Shown in pieces: positions 52,539-61,967 of a stretch of DNA of 64,000 nt (its first letter is position 1; each line of letters starts with the position of its first letter). A program made the position numbers and the translations under genes. This stretch comes from Tigheibacillus halophilus (lineage in GTDB: Bacteria > Bacillota > Bacilli > Bacillales > Amphibacillaceae), in contig NZ_JBHUIZ010000003.1 in assembly GCF_042683165.1 (NCBI RefSeq), positions 930,001 to 994,000 on the forward strand, given 5' to 3'. The notes beneath the pieces were generated by a model. The model was not told the DNA's origin. It saw only the letters and a program-made list of their open reading frames with translations, and did not search any database.

Positions 52539-52956
52539 CATCTCTAATGGATTCACACTGCTTGAAACGATTTTCGTTCTCGGAATCCTATCTCTTTTCC
52601 TCGTATTGGCTATTCCCCTGTCATGGACATTTCTGCAAAAACAACAGGAAAAGCAATTCATTGACACGCTGCAATCTGATTTGTTGCTGATTCAAAGTCT
52701 TTCAGCACAGGAAGATGACCAGATAAAAATAATTTTCCACGAAACTGATTACACTGTTCAGACCAGCCGGGCAAAAAAAGAAACTCAGCGTGCTTATCCC
52801 CCAGGATGGATGCATCCGCCAAGACTTTATACAACTATTTCTTTTTCGGATGGTCAGGTACGGGAACCTGGCACCATTAAATTTAAAATTAATGATGCCA
52901 AGGAGTTAAAGTTTGTTTTTCCGCTTGGGAAAGGACGTGGTTATTTTGCTGAATGA
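52504..52956 (+). CDS. comGD: Minor competence pseudopilin ComGD
   Basis: About 150 aa from ATG 52504 behind GGAAAGGTG, overlapping comGC by 35 bp. Prepilin motif NGFTLLETIFVLGILSLFL; the rest is a soluble pilin head. The longer frame upstream has no ribosome site and lies within comGC. Confidence 0.9.
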   Translation: MEAEKFQLRQNNISNGFTLLETIFVLGILSLFLVLAIPLSWTFLQKQQEKQFIDTLQSDLLLIQSLSAQEDDQIKIIFHETDYTVQTSRAKKETQRAYPPGWMHPPRLYTTISFSDGQVREPGTIKFKINDAKELKFVFPLGKGRGYFAE

Positions 52957-53299
52957 ACATTTTCAAAAAGGCTTTACACTATACGAAGTGGCAGCCGCAG
53001 CGGCAATTCTATTTACTGCCATCTCCATCGTCTTCCCTACTGTTTCTCTTATGGCAAAAGAACGTCAGGCACTTCAGCAAAAAATTCTGATTGCAAGCAG
53101 ATTGCACGACGAACTCGAATTGCATACTGGCAAAACAAAAACTCTGCCAGAATCAGAAAAATACACCCTAAAACTAAATGAGGCTCTTGTCGAATTCACT
53201 TTTTCAGAGGACAATTCCACAATAAAAGGATGTGCTATCTGGAACAATGGAAAAAACAAACAAGAAACGTTTTGCCTTTATGGCTATTTGCCAGAATGA
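52946..53299 (+). CDS. comGE: Minor competence pseudopilin ComGE
   Basis: About 117 aa from TTG 52946, ten bases after AAAGGA, overlapping comGD. Prepilin motif KGFTLYEVAAAAAILFTAIS. It probably forms the pseudopilus tip with ComGD, F and G. Confidence 0.85.
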   Translation: MLNEHFQKGFTLYEVAAAAAILFTAISIVFPTVSLMAKERQALQQKILIASRLHDELELHTGKTKTLPESEKYTLKLNEALVEFTFSEDNSTIKGCAIWNNGKNKQETFCLYGYLPE

Positions 53300-53696
53300 A
53301 GGTGGCTTTACTTTTATACATCTATTCGCTTCCATCGCGATATTGCTTCTGATCCTCCCTTTCATCGCAGGCTTAATCAGTGCATCACAATATCGCAGCA
53401 GCTATGAGATGCTTTCTATTCACCAGTTTTTTCAATACTTCCAAGCCGAAATGAATGAAGCTTCTGATTTCCATGTCCATGATAATATAGTCGGAATTCA
53501 CCTAAAGAATGGAGCTACTGCGAATTTTGAGGAGTATCACCACCAAATTCGCCGTCAGGTTGCGGGAAAAGGGCATGAGGTGTATTTGCGTGATATCAAG
53601 CATGCCAAATTCAAAGAAATGCCTGAGGGCATACAGACAAAAATTGAAACCCAGGATGGTAAAGTATATGAAAAAATCATTTTCTTTTATAACTGA
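53247..53696 (+). CDS. comGF: Competence protein ComGF
   Basis: About 149 aa; ATG 53247 is preferred over GTG 53232. Prepilin-like helix GGFTFIHLFASIAILLLILP is followed by the ComGF fold with IHQFFQYFQAEMNEASDF. Overlaps comGE and comGG. Confidence 0.87.
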   Translation: MEKTNKKRFAFMAICQNEGGFTFIHLFASIAILLLILPFIAGLISASQYRSSYEMLSIHQFFQYFQAEMNEASDFHVHDNIVGIHLKNGATANFEEYHHQIRRQVAGKGHEVYLRDIKHAKFKEMPEGIQTKIETQDGKVYEKIIFFYN

Positions 53697-54045
53697 TCGG
53701 CAAGGTTTCATTTTTCCATATGTTATGTTCATTATCGCTATTGTATTGCTGCTTGTGACCACAAGCAGCAATATGTACAAAAATGAGATTCATATTGCGA
53801 AACAATTCACGGATAATCTGCAAATGAATACTGTCTACCAAATGGGCTTCGCAAAGTTTAAGGAAGAATACGTTGGCAATCTTATGAATGCTGATTCCGA
53901 CAAAGTTGACTATGAATTTCCACCTGGCCATGTTGCCATCCATTATTCTGAAAGTGATGAACAGATTAAATTGGATATGAAAATTACTTTGAAGGGAGGT
54001 TCTGCCAAAAGAACCATTAAACGGACTTGGGATCCTATTCAATAA
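53668..54045 (+). CDS. comGG: Competence protein ComGG
   Basis: About 125 aa from ATG 53668 behind AGGATGG. Prepilin-like N-terminus RQGFIFPYVMFIIAIVLLLV, then a soluble domain. Last gene of the seven-gene comG operon. Confidence 0.83.
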   Translation: MKKSFSFITDRQGFIFPYVMFIIAIVLLLVTTSSNMYKNEIHIAKQFTDNLQMNTVYQMGFAKFKEEYVGNLMNADSDKVDYEFPPGHVAIHYSESDEQIKLDMKITLKGGSAKRTIKRTWDPIQ

Positions 54046-54147
54046 ATTGCTGGGGATGTGTACAATTTTCAACAATCAGCTGCACACCCCTTTTTTACAC
54101 CTTTTATCGACTATAATGAATGTAACCATAGTGCAGAGGTGATAATC

Positions 54148-54840
54148 ATGCAGCAAACATTGAAAATAACCAGTGTGTTAAGTGATCCGACCAGGTTCAA
54201 TATATACCAGTATATGATCGAAAAACATCAGGATACCAGTGTGAATGATATTGCCAACAAATTTGATATCCATCCTAATGTTGCCAGAATGCATCTGAAT
54301 AAGCTCGAGGATATTCAATTGCTTGTTTCCTACGCAAAGAAAAATGGCAAAGGAGGCCGTCCAAGCAGGCTGTTTCGTTTATCCGAAAAAGTTATCGATC
54401 TGCATTTTCCTCACAGGGATTATAAGCTTTTGTCCGCTATTACACTGGAAACACTTGCAGGTATGGGCGAAATCGGTAAACATGCCCTGTTTGAAACAGG
54501 CCGAAAATACGGTTATAAACTAATTGCAAACCAATACCCTTTTCAAGATGATTGGACGCCAGAGAAAAAGATAAAATTGCTCGAGGAGGCAAGTTGTATG
54601 CTTGGCATGTACGCCAGTTATACATACCTTCCTGATAAAAAAATGATCACTTTCTCCATCAGCAACTGTCCCTTTAAGGAATTGGCAGATATGGATCATG
54701 AGATAGTTTGTGAAATGCATCACGATTTTCTGCGAGGGATGTTAGAGGCTTTATTTACGAATATAGAGCTTTCAGAGACCCAAAACATGTTCCATGGCTG
54801 CGAAAACTGTGCTTATGTGGCAAAACTGGCAGATGTTTGA
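54148..54840 (+). CDS. HTH transcriptional regulator with C-terminal cysteine cluster (SufR-like)
   Basis: 230 aa from ATG 54148 behind GAGGTGAT. An ArsR/DeoR-type winged helix (LSDPTRFNIYQYM, VNDIANKFDIHPNVARMHLN) carries the wing KGGRPSRLF. The C-terminal domain has ISNCPF, EIVCEMHH and HGCENCAY: four to five Cys/His that fit an Fe-S or metal site, as in SufR-like regulators. Target genes unknown; it precedes yqgY. Confidence 0.8.
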   Translation: MQQTLKITSVLSDPTRFNIYQYMIEKHQDTSVNDIANKFDIHPNVARMHLNKLEDIQLLVSYAKKNGKGGRPSRLFRLSEKVIDLHFPHRDYKLLSAITLETLAGMGEIGKHALFETGRKYGYKLIANQYPFQDDWTPEKKIKLLEEASCMLGMYASYTYLPDKKMITFSISNCPFKELADMDHEIVCEMHHDFLRGMLEALFTNIELSETQNMFHGCENCAYVAKLADV

Positions 54841-54849
54841 TGTGTTTTA

Positions 54850-54878
54850 TTTACAATCCCTATTCTCTCGTTTATAAT
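54850..54878 (+). promoter_or_regulatory. SigA-type promoter of yqgY
   Basis: TTTACA, 17-bp spacer, TATAAT (perfect -10), about 50 bp before the yqgY start. Confidence 0.7.
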
Positions 54879-54926
54879 AACAATGATAGGGAATCCTAAA
54901 CGTAAAGCACTAAAGGAGGGGATAGC

Positions 54927-55169
54927 ATGGATCGAATGTTTCGAGTGCTTAGCTTTTGGACAGGAATTTTCACTGTAATGTTTTATATTGGCGATATGAA
55001 AGGTGTTGCCTTGTTATTCCTGATTCAAACAGTCTTTTTCCTTACAGTAGGTCATTTGAAATTGTCTGAACGTATGTATATGTATTTGTTCGGCGCTTAT
55101 TGTACATTATTCATGGTCGGCTTTACATGGTATTCTGAATTCATCCTTGTCCCTGGATTTGGACATTAA
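54927..55169 (+). CDS. yqgY: DUF2626 family membrane protein YqgY
   Basis: 80 aa with three membrane segments; MDRMFRVLSFWTGIFTVMF and MVGFTWYSEFILVPGFGH are diagnostic of DUF2626. AAAGGAGGGG precedes ATG. Function unknown. Confidence 0.9.
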   Translation: MDRMFRVLSFWTGIFTVMFYIGDMKGVALLFLIQTVFFLTVGHLKLSERMYMYLFGAYCTLFMVGFTWYSEFILVPGFGH

Positions 55170-55222
55170 GAAAACCGTGGCAGGCAAAATTGCAATTGTA
55201 ATATGATTTCGTACATAGCCTG

Positions 55223-55260
55223 CACAAAAAAACCACACAGCAACGTGTGGTTTTTTTGTG
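55223..55260. terminator. Bidirectional terminator between yqgY and yqgX
   Basis: CACAAAAAAACCACAC, 6-nt loop, GTGTGGTTTTTTTGTG: a perfect 16-bp stem. Confidence 0.92.
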
Positions 55261-55285
55261 CTTGCTTGCATGACAGCTTGATGTG

Positions 55286-55924
55286 TTAGTCGTCGCAGTT
55301 CTTGGCTTTAAAAAAAGGATTATTGCTTTTTTCAGTACCGATAAAAGTTGAACTGCCATGCCCAGGATAAACAGCGTAATGGTCAGGCAATGCACACAAC
55401 TTTCCGCAAATCGTTTTTTTTAATACCGTCATATCTCCGCCAAATAAATCCGTACGGCCGATACCTTGATGAAACAATGTATCCCCATCCAGGACGAAAT
55501 CATTAAATACAAGACTGATACTTCCTGGTGAATGTCCAGGGGTATGCAGGACATGGAATGAAAAATCCCCAATGCTTACTTGTCCTTCCCCTAATGACAG
55601 GGGGCTGACCTGAACGGTCACTTCATGATGCAGCATCCCGCTTGAACCATTTTTATGCGGATCTGTCAGCCAACTATGTTCTGCTTCGTGCAAATAGACA
55701 TTCAAATCATACGTATGTTGCAACTGTTCAACTGCACCGATATGATCGAAATGTGCATGCGTCAGAACGATAGCAACTGGAGTTAGTTGATGTGTTGCGA
55801 TATAGTTTGTTAGCACTTCTGCATCCCCGCCTGGGTCAACAATTAAAACTGCCGCGTCAATTTCTAATAAGTAACAATTTGTTCCAATCGGACCCAATTG
55901 GAAAGTAGTGATATTGATATTCAT
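55286..55924 (-). CDS. yqgX: MBL-fold metallo-hydrolase YqgX (glyoxalase II-like)
   Basis: 212 aa. Metal-binding THAHFDHIG near residue 56, then HTPGHSPGSISLV and the C-terminal VYPGHGSSTFIG. Homologous to glyoxalase II-type hydrolases; B. subtilis YqgX is implicated in methylglyoxal detoxification. ATG 55924 has AAGGGAG. Confidence 0.92.
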   Translation of the reverse strand: MNINITTFQLGPIGTNCYLLEIDAAVLIVDPGGDAEVLTNYIATHQLTPVAIVLTHAHFDHIGAVEQLQHTYDLNVYLHEAEHSWLTDPHKNGSSGMLHHEVTVQVSPLSLGEGQVSIGDFSFHVLHTPGHSPGSISLVFNDFVLDGDTLFHQGIGRTDLFGGDMTVLKKTICGKLCALPDHYAVYPGHGSSTFIGTEKSNNPFFKAKNCDD

Positions 55925-56080
55925 TTAGGAATCTCCCTTCTCTCTCATCTTCATGTTATGTCTCGACAAAAACGCATTAATATTATAAAATAATTAATAG
56001 TGATTAGGTACATATTAAAATAACCAGGCACTAATAAACAATTGTGAAACCTAAAATAACATAAAGGAGGATCAATAACG

Positions 56081-56260
56081 ATGCAACATTTCATTTTAGC
56101 AGTAATCTTGCTTATCGTCGCTATAGTATCCGTCATTTCTGTGTTCCGTCAATTTAAGATTAAAAACATGCTGGCATTGTTTTTTGCCGCCGTGTCTGCA
56201 GTGACATTCGGTTTTTTCTCCATTGCTACAATGGTTGACGTTATCCAAAAATCGTTATAA
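56081..56260 (+). CDS. yqgW: DUF2759 family membrane protein YqgW
   Basis: 59 aa, ATG 56081 behind AAAGGAGGATC. MQHFILAVILLIVAIVSVIS and MLALFFAAVSAVTFGFFSIA give two membrane helices. Matches the DUF2759/YqgW family and its syntenic position next to yqgX. Function unknown. Confidence 0.85.
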   Translation: MQHFILAVILLIVAIVSVISVFRQFKIKNMLALFFAAVSAVTFGFFSIATMVDVIQKSL

Positions 56261-56302
56261 AACAATGATTTTCGGCAGTGCTCATAAGGATTGACTATCA
56301 TT

Positions 56303-56330
56303 AAAAAAGCTAACAAACGTTAGCTTTTTT
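56303..56330. terminator. Bidirectional terminator between yqgW and glcK
   Basis: AAAAAAGCTAAC, short loop, GTTAGCTTTTTT. Confidence 0.9.
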
Positions 56331-56341
56331 ATTTTACCATT

Positions 56342-57307
56342 TTAATGCGGATTTTGGTTGAAAACCAATGACGCCGCACCAATCAGGCCAGCATCATTAC
56401 CAAGTTTTGCAATTTTAATTTCACAAACCTCAGCCAGTCTCTGCAGAGCATACTTCCTGAACGCCTGTTCAAGCGGCACACGCAATTGATCATTTGCTTT
56501 GGAAACACCACCGCCGATCACAATGCACGAGGGATTGATGACAGCTGCAAGACTTGCCAGCGTCCTTCCCAGTACATCAGTTGTCCTATCGATAATCCTT
56601 TGGCTTTCTGCATCATTTTCTGCGGCCAATGCGAATACATCCTGCGCCGTGATACCATTTGATTTGTGAAAGATATCAGCTAGACGACTGAAAGGAACTT
56701 TCTCAACAATCTCCATCGCCTGCCTGGCAATCCCAGTCGCAGAAGCGATCGTTTCCAAGCAGCCCCGTCTCCCGCAATTACAAGGATGTCCATCAGGGTC
56801 AATCGTAATATGTCCGATTTCACCTGCAGTACCGTTGACTCCATCAACAATTTTCCCGTTGACAATGACACCACCGCCAACTCCCGTCCCTAGCGTGATA
56901 GCCGCCATATTAAGCGCACTATTTCCTGCTCCAGCCCAGTTTTCCCCAAGGGCAGCGGCATTCGCATCATTTTCAATACTTATTGGCAATCCCGTACGTT
57001 TTTTGAAAAGTCCTTTTAGATCTACATCGCGCCACCCAGCGATATTGACAGCCTGGTATATAAAACCCGTTTCTCCGTCAATAAAACCCGGTGCTCCGAC
57101 GCCTATACCTTCCACATCCGCGAAGCCCCAACCATACTGGTCAAGTTTTTTTTCAATAGAACTGCAGATATCGTCTACTATGGACGTACTTGTACCATTT
57201 TGATCAGTAGGGATTTCCCACTTCTGCAATATTTCGCCTTTTTGCTTCACAATGCCAATCTTGATAGATGTTCCCCCAATATCTATGCCAATTGCGTTTT
57301 TCTCCAT
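56342..57307 (-). CDS. glcK: Glucokinase, ROK family
   Basis: 321 aa. ATP site IGIDIGGTSIKIGIV (residues 7-21), sugar site ENDANAAALGE, ROK signature with LGTGVGGGVIVNG, and the zinc motif CNCGRRGCLE. It phosphorylates intracellular glucose. Starts 20 bp after yqgQ, same order as B. subtilis yqgQ-glcK. Confidence 0.95.
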   Translation of the reverse strand: MEKNAIGIDIGGTSIKIGIVKQKGEILQKWEIPTDQNGTSTSIVDDICSSIEKKLDQYGWGFADVEGIGVGAPGFIDGETGFIYQAVNIAGWRDVDLKGLFKKRTGLPISIENDANAAALGENWAGAGNSALNMAAITLGTGVGGGVIVNGKIVDGVNGTAGEIGHITIDPDGHPCNCGRRGCLETIASATGIARQAMEIVEKVPFSRLADIFHKSNGITAQDVFALAAENDAESQRIIDRTTDVLGRTLASLAAVINPSCIVIGGGVSKANDQLRVPLEQAFRKYALQRLAEVCEIKIAKLGNDAGLIGAASLVFNQNPH

Positions 57308-57326
57308 TTTCCAACCCCTCTTTTTT

Positions 57327-57512
57327 CTAATCTCTTGCTTCCTTTCTCAAAACAAGCAACGCATTTTGATACTCACTACCAGTAATGACCTTTGCGCGAT
57401 AGAGCTCTGTCAGTTCTATCTCCATCAATTCCAAATCCGCTTTTCTGTTTCCAACATAAATGAATATGCCAAATCTTTTTAACAACTGTTGTACATCATA
57501 CATCGTTTGCAA
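57327..57512 (-). CDS. yqgQ: DUF910 family protein YqgQ
   Basis: 61 aa, MYDVQQLLKRFGIFIYVGNR then a helical hairpin ELMEIELTELYRAKVI. YqgQ is a three-helix protein reported to bind nucleic acid, always next to glcK. Confidence 0.88.
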   Translation of the reverse strand: MQTMYDVQQLLKRFGIFIYVGNRKADLELMEIELTELYRAKVITGSEYQNALLVLRKEARD

Positions 57513-57783
57513 ATTAGATCACCAGTTATTATTATACCAAAGACAATCGAGAAAACCATCCGCTTCATGCTCATAAATACTTGTTCGGCCACATACAGTG
57601 ATATCAAGCGGAATGATACAGTGCTCCAATTTTTGATCGGTTACTTTATAACCTGAAATGGATACCTAAATAACCGCGAATGATCGCATGACATTCAACA
57701 TACGGATAGCAGGAGATATACCAGTAATTTTTTGAGGCTTTTTCCCGCTTACCAAAAACATTTTAAATTAAAGGGAGATTATC
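57513..57783. other. Intergenic region with a possible decayed ORF
   Basis: The minus strand reads VSISGYKVTDQKLEHCIIPL, DITVCGRTSIYEHEADGFLD and CLWYNNNW to a stop at about 57522, after an in-frame TAG near 57665 that follows ITGISPAIRMLNVMRSFAVI. It may be a small broken gene; no family is recognised and no ribosome site was found. Confidence 0.3.
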
Positions 57784-58641
57784 ATGAAAAAATGGCTGCC
57801 CTACCCCATCGTGTTTTTTGCCGTCCTAATGATAGGCATTTGGTATATGGAATCCCTGAAAACAGTGCCAAGTATTACATACTTCCCTGAGAATGAAACA
57901 AATCAGTTCCGTTCAGCGTCTACAACATTAAATCTGGTTCCTGGCAAGGATTCTTCTTCCCATATCAGCTGGCAGACAAAATCCACGACTGACAAACCAG
58001 CATATTTACGTCAGGATATTACTTTTTTGTTTGCGAATGGTGAGTTGCGTGGAGTGCACAGTTCTTGGAAACAGCATGTCCGGACATTAAGCTATGGACT
58101 AAGCCTTCCTGCCCGTGAAGATGCATTTTGGCAAAGCATCTCATTACATCATGCTGAAATACATGAAAGCCCCGATTCCATTACAGGGATACAGCAATCT
58201 ACAGCGGACAAGCTGTATGTTTATACAGATGCTTCTAAAGAGCATTCTTTCCATGCACCAAACAGCAAGGGGGAAAAGGAGATCCAAACGAAACTTCAGC
58301 ACTTGACAAGCCAACGATTGGAGTCAAATTGGTCTGAGCTTGCCCGGCATTTCGGTCTGCAATTGCATGATTATATTGTATTCGGACTTACAGACCTGCA
58401 AAAATATGAAACAAGTGCTTTACCAGGAATGGGGCAAAAGCAAACCCATGAAATTGTCGGGAAACTTTGGGAAGGAATCTATAAGAATTATCTTCTTCCA
58501 GCAGTGAAATATAAACAAAATGGCCTTACGTCACATATGCCATGTATATTACTGGATACAAAAAACAGCGAGATCATCGTACTTTTCGATTTCAACGGCA
58601 AGCCCTATAAGTTGATACAACAAATACCCCCGCAGAATTGA
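57784..58641 (+). CDS. Hypothetical membrane-anchored protein
   Basis: 285 aa with an N-terminal signal anchor (LPYPIVFFAVLMIGIWYM) and an extracytoplasmic domain rich in Ser, Thr and His. No lipobox. AAAGGGAGATTATC precedes ATG. It lies where Bacillaceae have yqgU-like or lineage-specific genes; not recognised. Confidence 0.8.
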   Translation: MKKWLPYPIVFFAVLMIGIWYMESLKTVPSITYFPENETNQFRSASTTLNLVPGKDSSSHISWQTKSTTDKPAYLRQDITFLFANGELRGVHSSWKQHVRTLSYGLSLPAREDAFWQSISLHHAEIHESPDSITGIQQSTADKLYVYTDASKEHSFHAPNSKGEKEIQTKLQHLTSQRLESNWSELARHFGLQLHDYIVFGLTDLQKYETSALPGMGQKQTHEIVGKLWEGIYKNYLLPAVKYKQNGLTSHMPCILLDTKNSEIIVLFDFNGKPYKLIQQIPPQN

Positions 58642-58659
58642 TCCGCATAGTATAAAAGG

Positions 58660-58692
58660 AACAGCAGAAAGGCCGGTATCCTTTCTGCTGTT
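58660..58692. terminator. Bidirectional terminator before gluP
   Basis: AACAGCAGAAAGG, loop, CCTTTCTGCTGTT between convergent genes. Confidence 0.88.
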
Positions 58693-58696
58693 ATGA

Positions 58697-60247
58697 CTAT
58701 CCATCTTGTTTTAGTTGATTATACAGTTTTTCAAAATCCTTGTGATCCGGCTTAATATCATAGGCCTTTTTTGCCGAAATTTTCGCCTTTTCCATCTCTT
58801 TCTTATCCATATAAAGCAAGGCCAGATTATAGTATGATTCAGCAAGATCCGGGTTAGCCTGAATACTGTTCTCATAGTCGGCAATTGCTTTGTCGGGTTG
58901 TTTTGTGGCTGTATACGCATAGGCTCTTTTAAATAACAACACGGCTTTTAGCTCTTCCTGTGCTTTTTCAAGTCCTTTTGTTGCGTGTCTGATCGCACCG
59001 TCATAATCCTGCGCCTCCATAAGCTCATTCACTTGTTCCCATTCATAAACCGCAGAATGCTTTGTCTGATGTGTGCCGTAAATATAAAATGTCACAAACA
59101 ATACAATACTCAGGATTAACGCAAAAGCCTGATGTAGATATTTTTTGGCCTTTGGCAGCTGAACAACCATCGCTGCAAGAAAGCCTCCTGCTAATCCTCC
59201 TAGGTGCGCTTGCACATCTACACCAGGAACAAAAAATCCATACACTAAATTGATGAGCAAGAGAAACAAGATATTTTGTCCCATCGTACGTAAAAATACA
59301 TGCCGATGGTATAACCCAAAACAAATCAAGGCACCAAAAAGCCCGAAAATAGCACCGGATGCCCCCGCGGATACATTCATATTAAATGCGAAACTGGCTA
59401 TTGCCCCACCGGCTCCCGCAACCAGATAAATGACAAAGAACCTGCCTGATCCAAACATCTTTTCAACGAGAGAACCAAGGTAATATAAAACAAGCATGTT
59501 CATGAACAAATGGAGGAAACCGATATGTAAAAACATCGAAGTCAGAAGCCGCCACCAGTCCCCGTCGATGATACTGACATTATCTTTTGCCCCAAAACGG
59601 ACCAGATTTTCGGTTGATTGGCTTCCCCCATTGAATTCCATGAATAAAAACATGATTATATTCATTGCCATAAAAAGATATGTAAAGATTGGCTTGCCAA
59701 AATCGAACAAGTTTTTTTCTTCTGTTTCTCGTTGGCGTAATTCAGTTTTTAATTCATTCTTCCATTGCTGAGCAATCTGTATCTGATTATCTGGATCTGG
59801 AGATTCCCTATCGGTTTTAAGCTGAGTAATGTGTAAATTTGCTTGAAGTCTTTGTAATTCTTCACTGAACTCTGTCCGGTCCAAGTAATATACATGCATC
59901 AGAACAGGCTGCTTATCATTCAGCTGCATCGGTTTTTTTAAGATTTCCCAATCATCAAGCGGTTTTTCATCGGCAATATATACATTATGTACTTCAATCT
60001 GCTTGTTAGCAAGCAGCTTTCTGGCAGCCCTTATTGCATGGAAAACTTTCGTGATATCTTGTTTCATGTGATTTTTCCAATGAAATTCTCTTGGAAGAAA
60101 ACGGACAATTTGTGTTCTCTTGCCTATTCTTTTCTCTAGCCACACTTCATCCGTTTCTTCGTCAATCAGCAACACCTGAAAAAAATATTCGCTGACCAAC
60201 TGCCTGACTAATTTGTACATCAAATACTTTTCATTTTCTGCAGACAT
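58697..60247 (-). CDS. gluP: Rhomboid intramembrane serine protease GluP
   Basis: 516 aa. A cytoplasmic N-domain (residues 1-185) is followed by a rhomboid core of seven helices. Catalytic Ser is in GASGAIFGLFGAL, catalytic His in HLGGLAGGF. HIGFLHLFMNMLVL is the conserved HxxxN loop. Two TPR units (LAESYYNLALLYMDKKEMEK) form the tail. B. subtilis GluP cleaves membrane proteins and affects cell division and glucose export. Transcribed after the ThiF-like gene, 17 bp away. Confidence 0.94.
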   Translation of the reverse strand: MSAENEKYLMYKLVRQLVSEYFFQVLLIDEETDEVWLEKRIGKRTQIVRFLPREFHWKNHMKQDITKVFHAIRAARKLLANKQIEVHNVYIADEKPLDDWEILKKPMQLNDKQPVLMHVYYLDRTEFSEELQRLQANLHITQLKTDRESPDPDNQIQIAQQWKNELKTELRQRETEEKNLFDFGKPIFTYLFMAMNIIMFLFMEFNGGSQSTENLVRFGAKDNVSIIDGDWWRLLTSMFLHIGFLHLFMNMLVLYYLGSLVEKMFGSGRFFVIYLVAGAGGAIASFAFNMNVSAGASGAIFGLFGALICFGLYHRHVFLRTMGQNILFLLLINLVYGFFVPGVDVQAHLGGLAGGFLAAMVVQLPKAKKYLHQAFALILSIVLFVTFYIYGTHQTKHSAVYEWEQVNELMEAQDYDGAIRHATKGLEKAQEELKAVLLFKRAYAYTATKQPDKAIADYENSIQANPDLAESYYNLALLYMDKKEMEKAKISAKKAYDIKPDHKDFEKLYNQLKQDG

Positions 60248-60264
60248 TCACTTCCCCCTTTCCT

Positions 60265-61272
60265 TCATGAACCGATATAGCGATCATACTGCGCTCTTGC
60301 CAAAACAATATCCTCTGTCCCTTGGACAAGAACCCTTCCGTCAGGAAAAATGGCAAATTCTAATTGATTATCAAAGAATACCTTCAATAAAAAGGGAGTT
60401 TTTTTAACTGTAGCAACGTTGGAAAGTCTTTGTTCCCATTCCGACAAATCCATCTTTTGTTTACGATGGATCTGAACCGTATTCCTGCCGCACAAAACAG
60501 TTTCTTCATCAGCCGCGCTCGCCTGTAAAGCGGGATACCGCCTTTGCACACATGTCGGACAACTCGCAGACTGCTCAGAAAACTTCACATCATATTGCTG
60601 GTTTTTCCAAATATCAAGCACATGTAAGCTGTTACGCAGACTCTCTTTATTGCAGGTCAAGAATTTTAACGTCTCCATTACTTGGAAGGAAGCGATCATA
60701 TTGACAGCTGGAGCCAGTACACCAACCGTATCGCACGTCTGGCCGTTGGCCCCGCCTTCTTTCATCAAACAGCGCAGACACGGTGTCTCCCCAGGTATGA
60801 AAAAAGCTGTCATGCCGCGTGAGCTGACTACACCGCCATAGGAATATGGAATATTATATTTAAAACATGCATCATTTAACAGAAATCTCGTTGCAAAGTT
60901 ATCTGTACCATCCAATACGATGTCGATGTCTTGTAATAATTGATCAATATTTTCCTTGGACACATTACCTGTGATTGCTTCGATATGTACGCCACTGTTA
61001 GCTTTTTCCAATTTCTGTTTCGCTGCTACTGCTTTTGGCATCGTGGCTGCTACGTCATCTTCATCAAATAATGTCTGCCTTTGCAGATTGTGCAGTTCGA
61101 CATAATCTCTGTCGATCATGCGGATGTACCCTATACCTGCTCGAACCAGCTGGTCACAAATAACTGTCCCCAAAGCTCCGGCGCCGACGACGAGAACAGA
61201 AGATTTCGTGAGAGCTTGCTGGCCCGCTTCCCCAATCTGAGGAAACAGCATTTGTCTATGATAGCGATTCAT
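60265..61272 (-). CDS. ThiF/MoeB family adenylyltransferase
   Basis: 335-aa E1-like enzyme. Nucleotide loop VVGAGALGTVICDQLVRAGI (28-47), catalytic DRDYVELHNLQRQ, Asp in LDGTDNFATRFLLND, and zinc cysteines CLRC and CPTC. It would adenylate the C-terminus of ThiS or MoaD. MoeB or ThiF cannot be decided: nitrate reductase here needs Mo cofactor, but no mo or thi gene is adjacent. Confidence 0.88.
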   Translation of the reverse strand: MNRYHRQMLFPQIGEAGQQALTKSSVLVVGAGALGTVICDQLVRAGIGYIRMIDRDYVELHNLQRQTLFDEDDVAATMPKAVAAKQKLEKANSGVHIEAITGNVSKENIDQLLQDIDIVLDGTDNFATRFLLNDACFKYNIPYSYGGVVSSRGMTAFFIPGETPCLRCLMKEGGANGQTCDTVGVLAPAVNMIASFQVMETLKFLTCNKESLRNSLHVLDIWKNQQYDVKFSEQSASCPTCVQRRYPALQASAADEETVLCGRNTVQIHRKQKMDLSEWEQRLSNVATVKKTPFLLKVFFDNQLEFAIFPDGRVLVQGTEDIVLARAQYDRYIGS

Positions 61273-61274
61273 AT

Positions 61275-61844
61275 TTATCCTTCCTTTATGTACAATAGCT
61301 TATTCTCTGTGAGAATGTATGAAACAGGTATGTCGAATGATTCCCGGGGTATTTGATCCATCAATTGCATGGAATGGATGATTGATATCGTATCATTGGG
61401 AAAATCAGTTAAGAACCGATCGTAATAGCCACCTCCAAAGCCGATGCGATAACCCTTTTTATCAAAAACGATTCCTGGAACCAGCAACAAATCAATAACA
61501 TTTTTTGAAACAGTTTCTGTCACTTCCGGGATAGGTTCCAATAAATTGAAATGTGCTTTTTCCAATTCAGAAAAACTAGTCAATCGATGAAATGCCAGCT
61601 TTTTTTCCTGGGGAAGGCATTTGGGAACACAGACTGTTTTTCGAGATTGCCAGGCAGCTTGTATGATAGATTTGGTTTCCCATTCGAATCCTCCGGAAAC
61701 CGTAATCCCGATAGTTTTCGCATTTTGCCATAAACTGGTCTGTAACAGCCCTTTTAAAAGCTGGTTTTCAATTTGGGCTTTGTCATCTGCCGACACTTCA
61801 AGTAGTTTCGCGATCATCCATTTCCGAAAACTTGTTTTTTCCAT
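61275..61844 (-). CDS. yqgN: 5-formyltetrahydrofolate cyclo-ligase
   Basis: About 189 aa. The conserved PGIVFDKKGYRIGFGGGYYD (near 125-145) binds ATP and folate. Converts 5-formyl-THF to 5,10-methenyl-THF. ATG 61844 preferred over 61850 because GGGGGG abuts the latter. First gene of yqgN-thiF-gluP. Confidence 0.93.
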   Translation of the reverse strand: MEKTSFRKWMIAKLLEVSADDKAQIENQLLKGLLQTSLWQNAKTIGITVSGGFEWETKSIIQAAWQSRKTVCVPKCLPQEKKLAFHRLTSFSELEKAHFNLLEPIPEVTETVSKNVIDLLLVPGIVFDKKGYRIGFGGGYYDRFLTDFPNDTISIIHSMQLMDQIPRESFDIPVSYILTENKLLYIKEG

Positions 61845-61921
61845 ATGCATCCCCCCTTCATTCTATGTAAGACAATCATATCCCATAAGCTGCGTTGTTT
61901 CCAATTTGCGGTTTTTATGAA

Positions 61922-61957
61922 AAAAACTCCTATCTGTATGAAGGATAAGAGTTTTTG
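61922..61957 (-). terminator. Intrinsic terminator of rpmG
   Basis: On the minus strand AAAAACTCTTATCC, loop, GATAGGAGTTTTTT (one mismatch), 11 bp after the rpmG stop. Confidence 0.8.
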
Positions 61958-61967
61958 GTTGAAAGAT

